In this document: in pieces, positions 24,796 to 33,471 of the stretch
How positions within the stretch are numbered: position 1 is the first letter of the stretch
How the letters are laid out: every line of letters begins with the position of its first letter
Assembly (NCBI RefSeq): GCF_000308615.1
Contig: NZ_BAGB01000153.1
Span: 1 to 38,489, forward strand
Length of the DNA stretch: 38,489 nt
Source: Nocardia jiangxiensis NBRC 101359
Lineage (GTDB): Bacteria > Actinomycetota > Actinomycetes > Mycobacteriales > Mycobacteriaceae
Direction: 5' to 3'
Position numbers and translations under genes: made by a program
The notes under the pieces: model-generated
What the model was told of the DNA's origin: nothing
Databases searched by the model: none
Seen by the model: the letters and a program-made list of their open reading frames with translations, nothing else

Positions 24796-26022
24796 ATGAA
24801 CCTTGAAGAATTCCCTGCGAGCGACCCCGAATTCTGGAGTCATCCCGAGCAATTCCTGGAACATTCTCGCGCCACGTGCCCTGTGACGAAGTTACCCGGC
24901 GATGCCGGCTACATCATGACCCGCTATGACGACGTCCGGGCAGCATCCGTGCGGGTCAAGGAATTCTCCAGTAACCGACCGGGGTTCGGTCAGGACGATC
25001 CGGAACTCGCGGCGATCGCCGCCCAGGGCCTGCCCGAGGTCGCGACGATCACCACGAACGATCCTCCGGTCCACACCCGGTATCGAAAGCTCGTGAACAA
25101 GGCGTTCACCCCGGAGGTCGTGGAGGGGCTGGAGCCCAAGATCCGGCGCTTGGCCGATGACGTCTTCGACAGTGTCGCCGCCACGGGTGAGATGGATTTC
25201 GTCGGCGACTTCGCGGAGGTGCTACCGACGATGGTCATGTCGGACGCGCTGGGAATCCCGTATTCGATGCGGCAAACCTTTCGCACCTGGTCCGACAACA
25301 TCGTCGACATGATCGCCGCCGATATGGTGCTGACACCGGAGCGCCGCCGTGAGTGCCGCCGCTCGTATGTGGAGTTCCAGCATTATTTCGCCGACCTGAT
25401 CGAGGAGCGACGTGACGAGCCGAGCGACGACATGATCAGTCAGCTGGTCGGTGCGCGTCTCAACGGTGAACGGTCCCTGGACGTTCCGGAGCTGCTGGAC
25501 ATCATCCGCATCCTGCTCGTCGCCGGCAACGACACCACGACGAATCTGCTGGGCGGCGGGCTGCTGGCATTGCTGGACAATCCGGATCAGCTCGCCGCGG
25601 TGCAAGCCGACCGGATGTTGATTCCGCAGATGATCGAAGAAGCGTTGCGGTATGTTTCGCCGGCGCGCTGGACCATACGGGTCGTCGCCGACAGCGGCGT
25701 GGAGGTTGCTGGATGTCCGATTCCGGCAGGTGAAATCGCTCGTCTGGCCTGGGGCTCGGCCAATCGCGACGAGACACGGTTTCCAGATGCGGACAAGTTC
25801 GATATATTCCGTGATTCTTCGGCTCACATGGCATTCGGCCATGGCGTCCACTTCTGCATCGGCAAAGATCTGGCTCGGTCGGAGGCGAGGATCGCGTTCG
25901 AGGCCCTGTTCGACCACTTCGGCGATTTCGAGTTGACTGTTCCGCGCGCGGAGTTGCAACCCCTGCCGGTGCCTGGAATCAATCGCCTCAACAAACTACC
26001 TATTCGCTTCCGGGTGAAGTGA
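24796..26022 (+). CDS. Cytochrome P450 (first)
   Basis: This 408-aa soluble bacterial P450 has an I-helix oxygen-activation motif AGNDTT at 243-248, the ExxR pair EALR at 282-285 and the heme loop FGHGVHFCIG with ligand Cys354. A GTG at 24784 overlapping the reductase stop is a possible start. I prefer the ATG at 24796 because GAGG stands six nt before it and the N-terminus fits P450 starts. The gene order ferredoxin, reductase, P450 strongly implies that this is the P450 they serve. It probably hydroxylates an unactivated C-H bond of a hydrophobic substrate, giving the alcohol used by the dehydrogenase 24 nt downstream. No CYP family can be given from sequence alone. Confidence 0.94.
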   Translation: MNLEEFPASDPEFWSHPEQFLEHSRATCPVTKLPGDAGYIMTRYDDVRAASVRVKEFSSNRPGFGQDDPELAAIAAQGLPEVATITTNDPPVHTRYRKLVNKAFTPEVVEGLEPKIRRLADDVFDSVAATGEMDFVGDFAEVLPTMVMSDALGIPYSMRQTFRTWSDNIVDMIAADMVLTPERRRECRRSYVEFQHYFADLIEERRDEPSDDMISQLVGARLNGERSLDVPELLDIIRILLVAGNDTTTNLLGGGLLALLDNPDQLAAVQADRMLIPQMIEEALRYVSPARWTIRVVADSGVEVAGCPIPAGEIARLAWGSANRDETRFPDADKFDIFRDSSAHMAFGHGVHFCIGKDLARSEARIAFEALFDHFGDFELTVPRAELQPLPVPGINRLNKLPIRFRVK

Positions 26023-26046
26023 TTTCAGCATTACGAAGGAATTGAC

Positions 26047-27069
26047 ATGCGTGCCTACAAAGTTCTCGCCCCAGGGCGTGGCGAAATGGTCGACATCGAG
26101 CGGCCGCAGCCCGGCCCCAGTGAAGTGTTGCTGCGGGTGGCCGCCACAGGCGTGTGTCACAGCGATGTCTTCATCCGCGACGCGATCCCGGCATTGAAGA
26201 TGAGCCTGCCAGTCACGCTCGGGCATGAAGTGGTCGGCGTGATCGAGGAGCTGGGCGTCGGCGTCTCCGGGTGGACGCCCGGTCAGCAGGCCGCCGCGTA
26301 TGTCATGCGTGGTTGCGGGTCGTGCGCGCCGTGTCGCCGCGGGCTCGACAACTTCTGCCATGTCGGATATCTGGGACTGGGCACCCATTTCGATGGCGGG
26401 ATGGCCGAGTTCATGGCTATCCCGGCGGACGCCATCGCCGACGCGAGCGGTCTTGATCCCATTGCGGCAGCACCACTCACGGACGCGGGACTAACTGCCC
26501 TGCACACAGTGAACAGCATCGATCGCGGGCGCCCGGATCCGGAACGGATCATGATCATCGGTATCGGTGGTCTGGGCCATTTGGCGCTCCAGATCGCTAC
26601 ATACCGGTTCCATGCCGAAATCATCGCTGTCGACAGAGACCCGAAGGCGCTCGAGCTGGCCCGAAAACTGGGCGCCGACTCCACGGTTCTGGCGCGGGGT
26701 AGCGAAGCTGCCGAGATTCTGGCCTGGGCAGGCGGCCGGGAGATCGATGTTGTACTGGACTTCGTCGGCAGCGATTCGACCTTGGCGCTGGCAGCGGCAG
26801 TCACCAACCGCGGCGCACAGATCCTCGTCGCGGGCCTCGGTGGCGGAAGCGTTCCGTTCCAAGCAGTCTCGGTGTCGACGGTTGCTCCAGAGGTTTCGCT
26901 GTTGCGTGTCTCCGCAGGATCGCGGCATGAGCTGGCCGAAGCACTCGACCTCGGCCGGGCCGGAGTGATGCATGCCGAAACCGTCGTCTACCCACTCGAA
27001 CAGGCGGGTCGGGCCATCGACGACATCAATGAAGGCAAGGTCATCGGACGCGCAGTCCTGGTGCCTTGA
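26047..27069 (+). CDS. Zinc-dependent alcohol dehydrogenase (MDR family) 1
   Basis: This 340-aa medium-chain dehydrogenase has catalytic-zinc residues Cys37 and His60-Glu61 (GHE) and four structural-zinc cysteines 90, 93, 96 and 104 (CGSCAPC plus a later Cys). GIGGLGHLALQIA forms the NAD(P)-binding turn. It oxidises a primary or secondary alcohol to aldehyde or ketone. The position directly after the first P450 fits oxidation of the hydroxylated product to a ketone for the BVMO. The ribosome site is GAAGGA before the ATG at 26047. Gap to the next gene is 64 nt. Confidence 0.94.
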   Translation: MRAYKVLAPGRGEMVDIERPQPGPSEVLLRVAATGVCHSDVFIRDAIPALKMSLPVTLGHEVVGVIEELGVGVSGWTPGQQAAAYVMRGCGSCAPCRRGLDNFCHVGYLGLGTHFDGGMAEFMAIPADAIADASGLDPIAAAPLTDAGLTALHTVNSIDRGRPDPERIMIIGIGGLGHLALQIATYRFHAEIIAVDRDPKALELARKLGADSTVLARGSEAAEILAWAGGREIDVVLDFVGSDSTLALAAAVTNRGAQILVAGLGGGSVPFQAVSVSTVAPEVSLLRVSAGSRHELAEALDLGRAGVMHAETVVYPLEQAGRAIDDINEGKVIGRAVLVP

Positions 27070-27133
27070 GCAGGCGAGTCCGGTCGCCGCCGTCGCAGAA
27101 CACCCCGCATGGAGAACATCAAGGAGGAGTCCC

Positions 27134-28351
27134 ATGCAGATCAACCTTTTGGACCCGCACGCATATGCGAACGGCCAGCCCATCGACCAGATGATGTGGC
27201 TACAGGAGCACGATCCGGTGCATTGGCATCCTGAGCCGGGAGACGGTCCAGGATTCTGGGCGCTGACCCGGTATGCGGATGCCAAAGCAGTGCACTCGAA
27301 TCCGAAGGTCTTCTCGTCGCAGCCGACAATCACCGTCCAGGAAACCTTCACGCTCGGAGACGAGAGCCACTTTCACTTGATCGCCAGCGATGCTCCGCGA
27401 CACACACAGCACCGGCGATTCCTGGGGGAGGAGCTCGCGGCCGGGGAAGTGCGCAAACGTACCGAGCAGGTCCGGGACATCGTGCGTGAGGTGATCGACG
27501 ATGTGATCGAAAAGGGTGAATGCGATCTGGTGTGGGACCTCGCCGGGAATCTCGCTGCCTACGCCGCAGCGGACATCATCGGCATTCCGCGCCATGAAGG
27601 AGTGGCGCTGTACGAGCTGGCCGACCGGATCGCCAACTCCGAGAGCACCATCGACGGCGACGGACTCCAAGCGGCGACCGACCTGTTCCAGCACGCCGCA
27701 TCCGTGCGCTCCGATCGGATGAGGTGTCCTCGGAACGATTGGGCCACCAGGGTTGCCGAGGGCGGTCTGGACGGATTCCAGACCGACGAGATGCAGTTCT
27801 TCATCGACTTCATGATGATCTTCGGTGGGGCGGTCGACACCTCCCGAAATGTGCTTGCTGGCGGTATGGATGCTTTGTTCCGCGACCCCGGGCAGTGGGC
27901 CGCCTTGGTCGCTGATCCGGGGCTCGTTCCGTCAGCGGTCGAAGAGATGATCCGCTGGGTCACACCGATCGTCTACCAACGGCGTACCGTCACCGAGGAC
28001 ACCGAAATCGGCGGTAAGACGATACGAACGGGTCAGAAGGTTGCCTCCTTCCTTGCGGCGGCCAACCGCGATCCCGCCGTGTTCGATGATGCTCTGCGAT
28101 TCGACATCTACCGGCGGCCCAACCACCACATCGCATTCGGCTTCGGACCGCATTTCTGCCTCGGCTCGCACCTGGCTCGGCTCGAGCTGAATCTGATGCT
28201 GGCCGAGATGGTCCGGCGCCTGCCCGACATCAGGCCCACAGCTCCCACAGTGTGGTCGCGGGAGGGCGACGCCGACCGGCAGGTCGCCCCGATCATCATC
28301 GGGCCCCAGTCCATGCCGGTCTGCTTCGGTCCCGGAAAGGCGTTGTCATGA
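27134..28351 (+). CDS. Cytochrome P450 (second)
   Basis: This 405-aa P450 has EMIR at 271-274 as the ExxR pair and heme loop FGFGPHFCLG with Cys342. The I-helix motif reads GGAVDTS at 231-237, a variant of the usual AG-N/D-T-T in which the acid and threonine are kept but the order of small residues differs. The N-terminus (LLDPHAYA then WLQEHDPVHW) recalls the CYP124/125/142 group and terpene hydroxylases, though I cannot assign a family. AAGGAGGAG precedes the ATG at 27134, one of the best ribosome sites in the operon. The stop overlaps the second alcohol dehydrogenase. It has no ferredoxin of its own, so it may share the upstream chain or use the 7Fe ferredoxin further down. Confidence 0.94.
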   Translation: MQINLLDPHAYANGQPIDQMMWLQEHDPVHWHPEPGDGPGFWALTRYADAKAVHSNPKVFSSQPTITVQETFTLGDESHFHLIASDAPRHTQHRRFLGEELAAGEVRKRTEQVRDIVREVIDDVIEKGECDLVWDLAGNLAAYAAADIIGIPRHEGVALYELADRIANSESTIDGDGLQAATDLFQHAASVRSDRMRCPRNDWATRVAEGGLDGFQTDEMQFFIDFMMIFGGAVDTSRNVLAGGMDALFRDPGQWAALVADPGLVPSAVEEMIRWVTPIVYQRRTVTEDTEIGGKTIRTGQKVASFLAAANRDPAVFDDALRFDIYRRPNHHIAFGFGPHFCLGSHLARLELNLMLAEMVRRLPDIRPTAPTVWSREGDADRQVAPIIIGPQSMPVCFGPGKALS

Positions 28352-29448
28352 AAGCGGCTCTGTTGCATGACTTCACGGGTGAATGGCATGTCGAGAGCAT
28401 CGATATCGACGAGCCGGTCGGTGATGAGGTCCGCATCGAAGTCCGGGCCAGCGGACTGTGCCACTCCGATCTGCTGACCGCCACCGTCGACCGCGGACTC
28501 ACGCTGCCGGTGCTGTGCGGTCACGAGGTAGCGGGAGTCGTGACAGCGGTCGGTCCCGCAGTGCGCACGGTGGCCGTAGGCGATCACGTCACGACATGTA
28601 TGGCCGGCTCGTGTGAGATCTGCGCCTTGTGCCTGTCCGGGCGACCTTGGCTCTGCGCTGCCCGGACGGAAGGAACCCACGTACTGGAGCGCCCCGCCGG
28701 AGCTCGCCCGCGGCTTCAGCTAGGCGATACCCCGGTCACCGCGGTGGCCGCTATCGGTGGGTTCGCGGAGGAAGTTCTGGTTCCCGAGCGTTCAGTGGTC
28801 GGAATCGACGCTGCGATGCCGTTCGATGTCGCCTCGATCCTGGGCTGTGCCGTCATCACCGGGATCGGCGCGGCAACCAACAGTGCGCGAATCAAGCCGG
28901 GGGACACCGTCGCCGTGATCGGTTGTGGAGGAGTCGGACTCAACGTCGTTCAAGGCGCCAGACTGCGCGGTGCTGCCCGGATCGTTGCCGTCGATCTCAG
29001 TGCGGGCCGACTGGCACGTGCGGCAGAATTCGGCGCCACCGATCTGGTGAACGCCGGCGAGGGCGCCACCGTCGACCAACTGAAGCAGATGCTGCCGTCG
29101 GGAGTGGACCACGCTTTCGAGGTCGTGGGCACTGGCAGGACTTTGCAGGATGCGGTGTATGCACTCGCGCCGGGCGGCACCGCCTACATCATCGGTGCCG
29201 CATCGGCCCCGGTTGATTTGTCGTGGATCACTGCCCAAGAGCTGCTCGGCGGTGCGAAATCGATCGTAGGAGTGTACGGCGGATCCGCACGGTTCAAACA
29301 CGACATCCCCCGGTACGTGCAGATGTACCGACACGGAGTCATCCAACTCGATCCATTGATCTCGGACCGGATCACGTTGAACCAGATCAGTGCAACCTAT
29401 CGCAATCACGACCGAAACGATTCGGCCAGAGCCGTTCTCACGTTCTGA
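28348..29448 (+). CDS. Zinc-dependent alcohol dehydrogenase 2 (class III-like)
   Basis: This 366-aa medium-chain dehydrogenase has catalytic-zinc residues Cys38 and His59-Glu60 and structural-zinc cysteines 89, 92, 95 and 103 (CEICALC). It has the GCGGVGLNVVQGA nucleotide site and the longer form of class III and NDMA-dependent actinobacterial alcohol dehydrogenases. The ATG at 28348 overlaps the stop of the second P450 by 4 nt, so the pair is coupled: the P450 would make a terminal alcohol and this enzyme its aldehyde. The following gene is an aldehyde dehydrogenase, which completes that sequence to a carboxylate. Cofactor (NAD, mycothiol or other) is uncertain. Confidence 0.93.
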   Translation: MKAALLHDFTGEWHVESIDIDEPVGDEVRIEVRASGLCHSDLLTATVDRGLTLPVLCGHEVAGVVTAVGPAVRTVAVGDHVTTCMAGSCEICALCLSGRPWLCAARTEGTHVLERPAGARPRLQLGDTPVTAVAAIGGFAEEVLVPERSVVGIDAAMPFDVASILGCAVITGIGAATNSARIKPGDTVAVIGCGGVGLNVVQGARLRGAARIVAVDLSAGRLARAAEFGATDLVNAGEGATVDQLKQMLPSGVDHAFEVVGTGRTLQDAVYALAPGGTAYIIGAASAPVDLSWITAQELLGGAKSIVGVYGGSARFKHDIPRYVQMYRHGVIQLDPLISDRITLNQISATYRNHDRNDSARAVLTF

Positions 29449-29462
29449 GAAGAGAGTGCCAC

Positions 29463-30947
29463 ATGTCCTCCACCCCAAGTGCATCGCCAAGACACCACAG
29501 CGACGGGTTCTATATCGGCGGGAGATGGGTGCGGCCATCCACCGACCGCAGGATCGAAGTCATCGACTCGATCACCGAAGAGGTCTTCCTGACCGTAGCC
29601 GAGGCGCAGGCAGCCGACATGGACGCCGCGATCACCGCCGCGCGGGAAGCGTTCGATCAGGGACCCTGGCCCCGAATGACCCACGCCGCACGCGCGGCCT
29701 ACCTGACCGCATTCGGCCTGGGCCTCGAGAAGCGAGCGGCCGATATCTGCGGTATCTGGCCGCACGAATCGGGTGTGCTGCGCACTCATGCCCAGGCGAT
29801 GGTGGACGCTGCGGTCAGCGGATTCAATGAGTACGCGGCCCTCGGCGACGAATTCCCCTTCGAGGAACCGGTGACACCAGCCGCTGGCGAATTCGGCCTG
29901 CTGATCCGGGAACCCGTGGGAGTTGTCGGCGCGATCATCCCCTGGAACGGCCCGATCGGCCTGATCGTGCACAAGGTCGCCCCGGCGCTCCTGGCCGGCT
30001 GCACCGTCGTGCTCAAGTCGGCTCCGGAAGCACCGGTCGAAGGCAATATCGTCGCTGAGATCGCCGCGGAGATCGGTCTTCCTCCTGGAGTCCTGAATGT
30101 CGTTGCCGCCGAGCGGGAAGTCTCCGAACTTCTGGTCCGCGATCCACGCGTCGACAAAATCACCTTCACCGGATCCACTGCTGCGGGCCGGCGAATCGCG
30201 TCGCTCTGCGGCGACCGAATCGCCCGCTACACCCTCGAACTCGGAGGTAAATCGGCTGCTGTAATTCTCGATGATTACGACGTCGGCTCGGCCGCAGAGA
30301 CGATCGCTGGAATGGAATGCCTAGTGTCCGGTCAGGTCTGCTCCTCACTGACCCGGATTGTGGTCACCCGGAGTCGGCACGACCAGATGCTGGAAGCACT
30401 GGCGAGCGCGTTCGCATCGGTCCGCGTGGGCGACCCGTTCGACCCGGAATCCGGCATGGGGCCATTGGTTTCCAGCCGGCAACGCGACCGGGTCGAGGGA
30501 TACATCGCGGCCGGAATCGCGGAGGGAGCCATCCTTGCCACCGGCGGGCGACGACCCGCGCACCTGGATCGCGGTTTCTACGTCGAGCCGACCGTATTCG
30601 GCAATGTCGACAACTCCTCACGCATTGCGCAAGAGGAGATTTTCGGTCCGGTTCTCGCCGTTATCGCGGCGGAGGACGAGGCCGATGCGGTCAGGATGGC
30701 CAACGACACAATCTACGGACTCAATGCCTCGGTATTCACCGACGACGTGGATCGCGCATATGCCGTTGCGCGACAACTGCGTTCGGGCACGGTCGGCCAC
30801 AACTCGTTCCAATCCGACTTCACGATCGGATTCGGCGGGTTCAAGCAATCGGGGATCGGCCGGGAAGGTGGTCCCGAGGGCTTACGCGCCTTCACCGAGG
30901 CGAAGGCGGTGATCTTGAACTCTGCCCCGCTTCGGTATCAAAGCTAA
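29463..30947 (+). CDS. Aldehyde dehydrogenase (NAD(P)+-dependent)
   Basis: This 494-aa enzyme of the ALDH superfamily has the active-site Glu259 in LELGGKS, nucleophile Cys293 in GQVCSS and Asn162 in PWNGP. FTGSTAAGR forms the cofactor site. It converts an aldehyde to a carboxylic acid. The frame is open 80 codons upstream, but the ATG at 29463 gives the normal N-terminus (DGFYIGGRWV at 14-23) and has GAGAG in front. It follows alcohol dehydrogenase 2 by 14 nt, and the pair oxidises an alcohol to an acid. The acid could then be activated by the CoA ligase or the CoA-transferase of the same operon. Confidence 0.95.
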   Translation: MSSTPSASPRHHSDGFYIGGRWVRPSTDRRIEVIDSITEEVFLTVAEAQAADMDAAITAAREAFDQGPWPRMTHAARAAYLTAFGLGLEKRAADICGIWPHESGVLRTHAQAMVDAAVSGFNEYAALGDEFPFEEPVTPAAGEFGLLIREPVGVVGAIIPWNGPIGLIVHKVAPALLAGCTVVLKSAPEAPVEGNIVAEIAAEIGLPPGVLNVVAAEREVSELLVRDPRVDKITFTGSTAAGRRIASLCGDRIARYTLELGGKSAAVILDDYDVGSAAETIAGMECLVSGQVCSSLTRIVVTRSRHDQMLEALASAFASVRVGDPFDPESGMGPLVSSRQRDRVEGYIAAGIAEGAILATGGRRPAHLDRGFYVEPTVFGNVDNSSRIAQEEIFGPVLAVIAAEDEADAVRMANDTIYGLNASVFTDDVDRAYAVARQLRSGTVGHNSFQSDFTIGFGGFKQSGIGREGGPEGLRAFTEAKAVILNSAPLRYQS

Positions 30948-30970
30948 CGAGATTACGAAAAGAGAAGCCC

Positions 30971-32182
30971 ATGGAGATCCAATCCCACAATACTGCCCCC
31001 GCTGGACTGCGATTCGGCCTGTTCATGCCGCCCTATCACAACCCGCGGAGAAATCCTACCGCATGCATCGAGCAGGACCTGCGTCATGTCGAGGAACTCG
31101 ATCGCTTCGGCTATCACGAGGTGTGGTTCGGTGAGCATCACAGCGGCGGATACGAGACGATCCCGTCACCGGAGATAATGATTGCCGCCGCGGCTCAGCG
31201 CACCAATCGCATCGACTTGTGTAGCGGTGTCATCTCGCTGCCATACCATCACCCGCTGATGGTGGCGGATAGAATTGTTTTTCTGGATCATTTGACGCGC
31301 GGCAGAGTGCGGATCGGCGTAGGCCCGGGAGCGCTGGTCGCCGATTCTCAAATGATGGGCATGGACTACAACATGCTACGGCCACGTATGGAGGAATCGC
31401 TCGACGCCATCATCGAGTTGCTCGCCGAAAACGGTGGGGTGTCGCGAAAGACCGAGTGGTTCACGTTGGATGACGCGCGGTTGCAGTTCGCCAGCTACAC
31501 CAGGCCTCGGGTGCGGATGGCGGTCGCCGCAGCACTGTCGCCGTCCGGGCCGCGCCTGGCCGGCAAGTATGGACTCGGCCTGTTGTCGATCGGCGGTACC
31601 GCGGAGCAATCGGTCGAAACATTGCGCTCCACATGGGACATCATGACCACCGAGGCCGACAAGCATGGACAGCGCGTGGAACGAAGCCAGTGGGCCGTCG
31701 TCGGCAATATGTTCGTCGCTGACACCGATGAGGAGGCGCTCGAGGCGACTCGGTACGGCCTCAAAGAATTCATGGATTACAGGCACGTGGTAACGCCGAT
31801 GAAGATGATCGCTCCGGGTGAACAGGTGTCGCACGAGGAGTTGGTGCGCCGGGTGAACGAGTCCGGCTACGGCTGCATCGGTGGACCGGAGCGAGCGATT
31901 AAATATATCCAGCGCATCATCGATTTGACCGGAGGATTCGGTACCTTTCTGCTCACCGGCCACGACTGGGGTAACGCCCGCGCGACATCGCACATGTACG
32001 AGCTCGTTGCCGACAAGGTCTTCCCCGCCTTCACCGACGGTAGTTCGGCCCTGATGAATTCCTATCTGTGGACAAAAGAGCGCCGGGACGGTTTCCGCCA
32101 GCGCTTCGACGCCGGCATCGAAAAGGCCAAGAGTGATTACGTAGCGCAAAACGGCGCGAACGCTACCGCATCGCAGAAGTAG
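30971..32182 (+). CDS. LLM-class flavin-dependent monooxygenase (limonene monooxygenase/LimB-like)
   Basis: This 403-aa luciferase-like protein has the N-terminal strand LRFGLFMPPYHNPRRNP, YHEVWFGEHHSGG, a DLCSGVISLPYHHP turn and the flavin-phosphate region RVRIGVGPGALVADSQMMG. The form recalls the LimB/alkane-type LLM oxygenases of actinomycetes. I chose the ATG at 30971, since the very long open frame upstream is only a second reading of the aldehyde dehydrogenase. It is followed by a crotonase and a small flavin reductase, the likely FMNH2 donor. It is a second two-component oxygenase, distinct in sequence from the one at 16962. Confidence 0.92.
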   Translation: MEIQSHNTAPAGLRFGLFMPPYHNPRRNPTACIEQDLRHVEELDRFGYHEVWFGEHHSGGYETIPSPEIMIAAAAQRTNRIDLCSGVISLPYHHPLMVADRIVFLDHLTRGRVRIGVGPGALVADSQMMGMDYNMLRPRMEESLDAIIELLAENGGVSRKTEWFTLDDARLQFASYTRPRVRMAVAAALSPSGPRLAGKYGLGLLSIGGTAEQSVETLRSTWDIMTTEADKHGQRVERSQWAVVGNMFVADTDEEALEATRYGLKEFMDYRHVVTPMKMIAPGEQVSHEELVRRVNESGYGCIGGPERAIKYIQRIIDLTGGFGTFLLTGHDWGNARATSHMYELVADKVFPAFTDGSSALMNSYLWTKERRDGFRQRFDAGIEKAKSDYVAQNGANATASQK

Positions 32183-32218
32183 CACCAGCGGCACTCGATT
32201 TTGTAGTTGGGAACAAAA

Positions 32219-32971
32219 ATGACTTTCATCAAAGAAAAATCAGGATCTGTTGCCCTGATCACCATCGACCGCCCGGAGAAGAAGAACGCTCTGACACTGC
32301 CGGCGATCACTGAGCTGGCGGACCTGGTACGGGGCGTTGCCGACGATCCCGATATAAAAGGACTGGTGCTGACAGGGAATGGGGCATTCTGCTCCGGAGC
32401 GGACCTCAGATCGATCGTCGCCAAAGGCAAAGAAGAACCTGGATCGCTCCAGCAGACGATCGAGGAGATCCCACAACAGCTCATTCGAGCCCTGCTGGAT
32501 CTTCCGTTCCCGACCGTGGCGGCGCTGGATGGCCCGGCGATCGGAATGGGTATGGATATAGCTCTTGCCTGCGATTGCAGACTGATCTCCGACAAGGGCT
32601 GGATGATGCAGGGATGGGGTCGAGTGGGACTTATTCCCGGCACCGGCGGCGAACTGCTGCTGCGGCGCTACAACCCGGCCATTCTGTGGCGAGTGCTGCA
32701 CGATCAGAAAAAGATCGATGGGCGGCAAGCCGAAGCCTGGGGAATCGGGGAAGTCGTGGAAAGCGGCGCAGTGGAGGCAGCGGTATCCCGGTTGGAGAAA
32801 CTTGCCACGATGCCCGATGCCGCGCTTTCGACTTACGTGTCGTTCTCGCGAAGCTGGCTGAAAGAGGAACTCGACCGGCATCTGACGCAGTGTGCGCAGG
32901 CACAAGTGGCGCTGCTGTCCGACCCGAGTTTCGAATCGCGGGTCGAGACCGTCGTCGGAGGTCGGAGATGA
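32219..32971 (+). CDS. Divergent crotonase-family protein 3 (lacks both catalytic Glu)
   Basis: This 250-aa protein has the crotonase fold with intact oxyanion segments (GNGAFCSGADL at 53-63; LDGPAIGMGMD at 103-113) and the RVGLIPGTGGE turn. The two residues that act as acid/base in enoyl-CoA hydratase (rat Glu144 and Glu164) align with Trp133 and Trp157. Classical hydration is therefore unlikely. Other crotonases with lost glutamates cleave C-C bonds, as 6-oxocamphor hydrolase does. I chose the ATG at 32219; a TTG at 32207 is also possible. The stop overlaps the flavin reductase start by 4 nt, linking it to the second LLM system. Confidence 0.9.
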   Translation: MTFIKEKSGSVALITIDRPEKKNALTLPAITELADLVRGVADDPDIKGLVLTGNGAFCSGADLRSIVAKGKEEPGSLQQTIEEIPQQLIRALLDLPFPTVAALDGPAIGMGMDIALACDCRLISDKGWMMQGWGRVGLIPGTGGELLLRRYNPAILWRVLHDQKKIDGRQAEAWGIGEVVESGAVEAAVSRLEKLATMPDAALSTYVSFSRSWLKEELDRHLTQCAQAQVALLSDPSFESRVETVVGGRR

Positions 32972-33462
32972 TCCGGATGGACCCCGTGAGCATGGATCCG
33001 GTGGTGCTCCGGCAGGCATTCAGCTGCTTTCCGTCGGGCGTAACGGCCGTGTGCGCGATGATCGGTGACACTCCCGTGGGTATGGCGGCGAGCTCCTTCA
33101 CGTCGGTTTCTGTTGACCCGCCGCTGGTTTCGGTATGCGTGCAGGACACCTCGGCTACCTGGCCACGACTTCGGAGTTTGCCGCGGTTGGGGCTGAGCGT
33201 GCTGGCCGAGGAGCATGACACCGCATGTCTGACTCTGTCCAAGAAGGTCGGCGACCGGTTCGACGGAGTGGAGTGGGAACGCAGCGCAAGTGGAGCCGTA
33301 TTCGTACACAGCTCCGCTGTCTGGCTGGAGTGCTCGCTTTACCGCGAACTGCCTGCTGGTGACCACGGAATCGCGCTACTCGAAATCGACGCGTTGCGGG
33401 CGGACCCCGACACACCGCCACTTGTCTTTCACCGCAGCCGATTTCGTCGGCTCGCCAGCTGA
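32968..33462 (+). CDS. Flavin reductase (HpaC-like, split-barrel)
   Basis: This 164-aa NAD(P)H:flavin oxidoreductase of the HpaC/flavin reductase-like family has LRQAFSCFPSGVTAVCA at the start, MAASSFTSVSVDPPLVSVCV in the flavin site and FHRSRFRRL at the end. Its ATG overlaps the stop of crotonase 3. It should supply reduced FMN or FAD to a partner oxygenase, most simply the LLM monooxygenase two genes upstream. It is unrelated in fold to the FMN reductase at 16070, so the locus has two independent flavin reductases. Confidence 0.93.
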   Translation: MIRMDPVSMDPVVLRQAFSCFPSGVTAVCAMIGDTPVGMAASSFTSVSVDPPLVSVCVQDTSATWPRLRSLPRLGLSVLAEEHDTACLTLSKKVGDRFDGVEWERSASGAVFVHSSAVWLECSLYRELPAGDHGIALLEIDALRADPDTPPLVFHRSRFRRLAS

Positions 33463-33471
33463 GGAGTGACC

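Noticed and set aside
30317..30970. 218-codon extension of the second LLM frame
   Set aside because: It is a second-frame reading of the aldehyde dehydrogenase, with no family features before residue 219.
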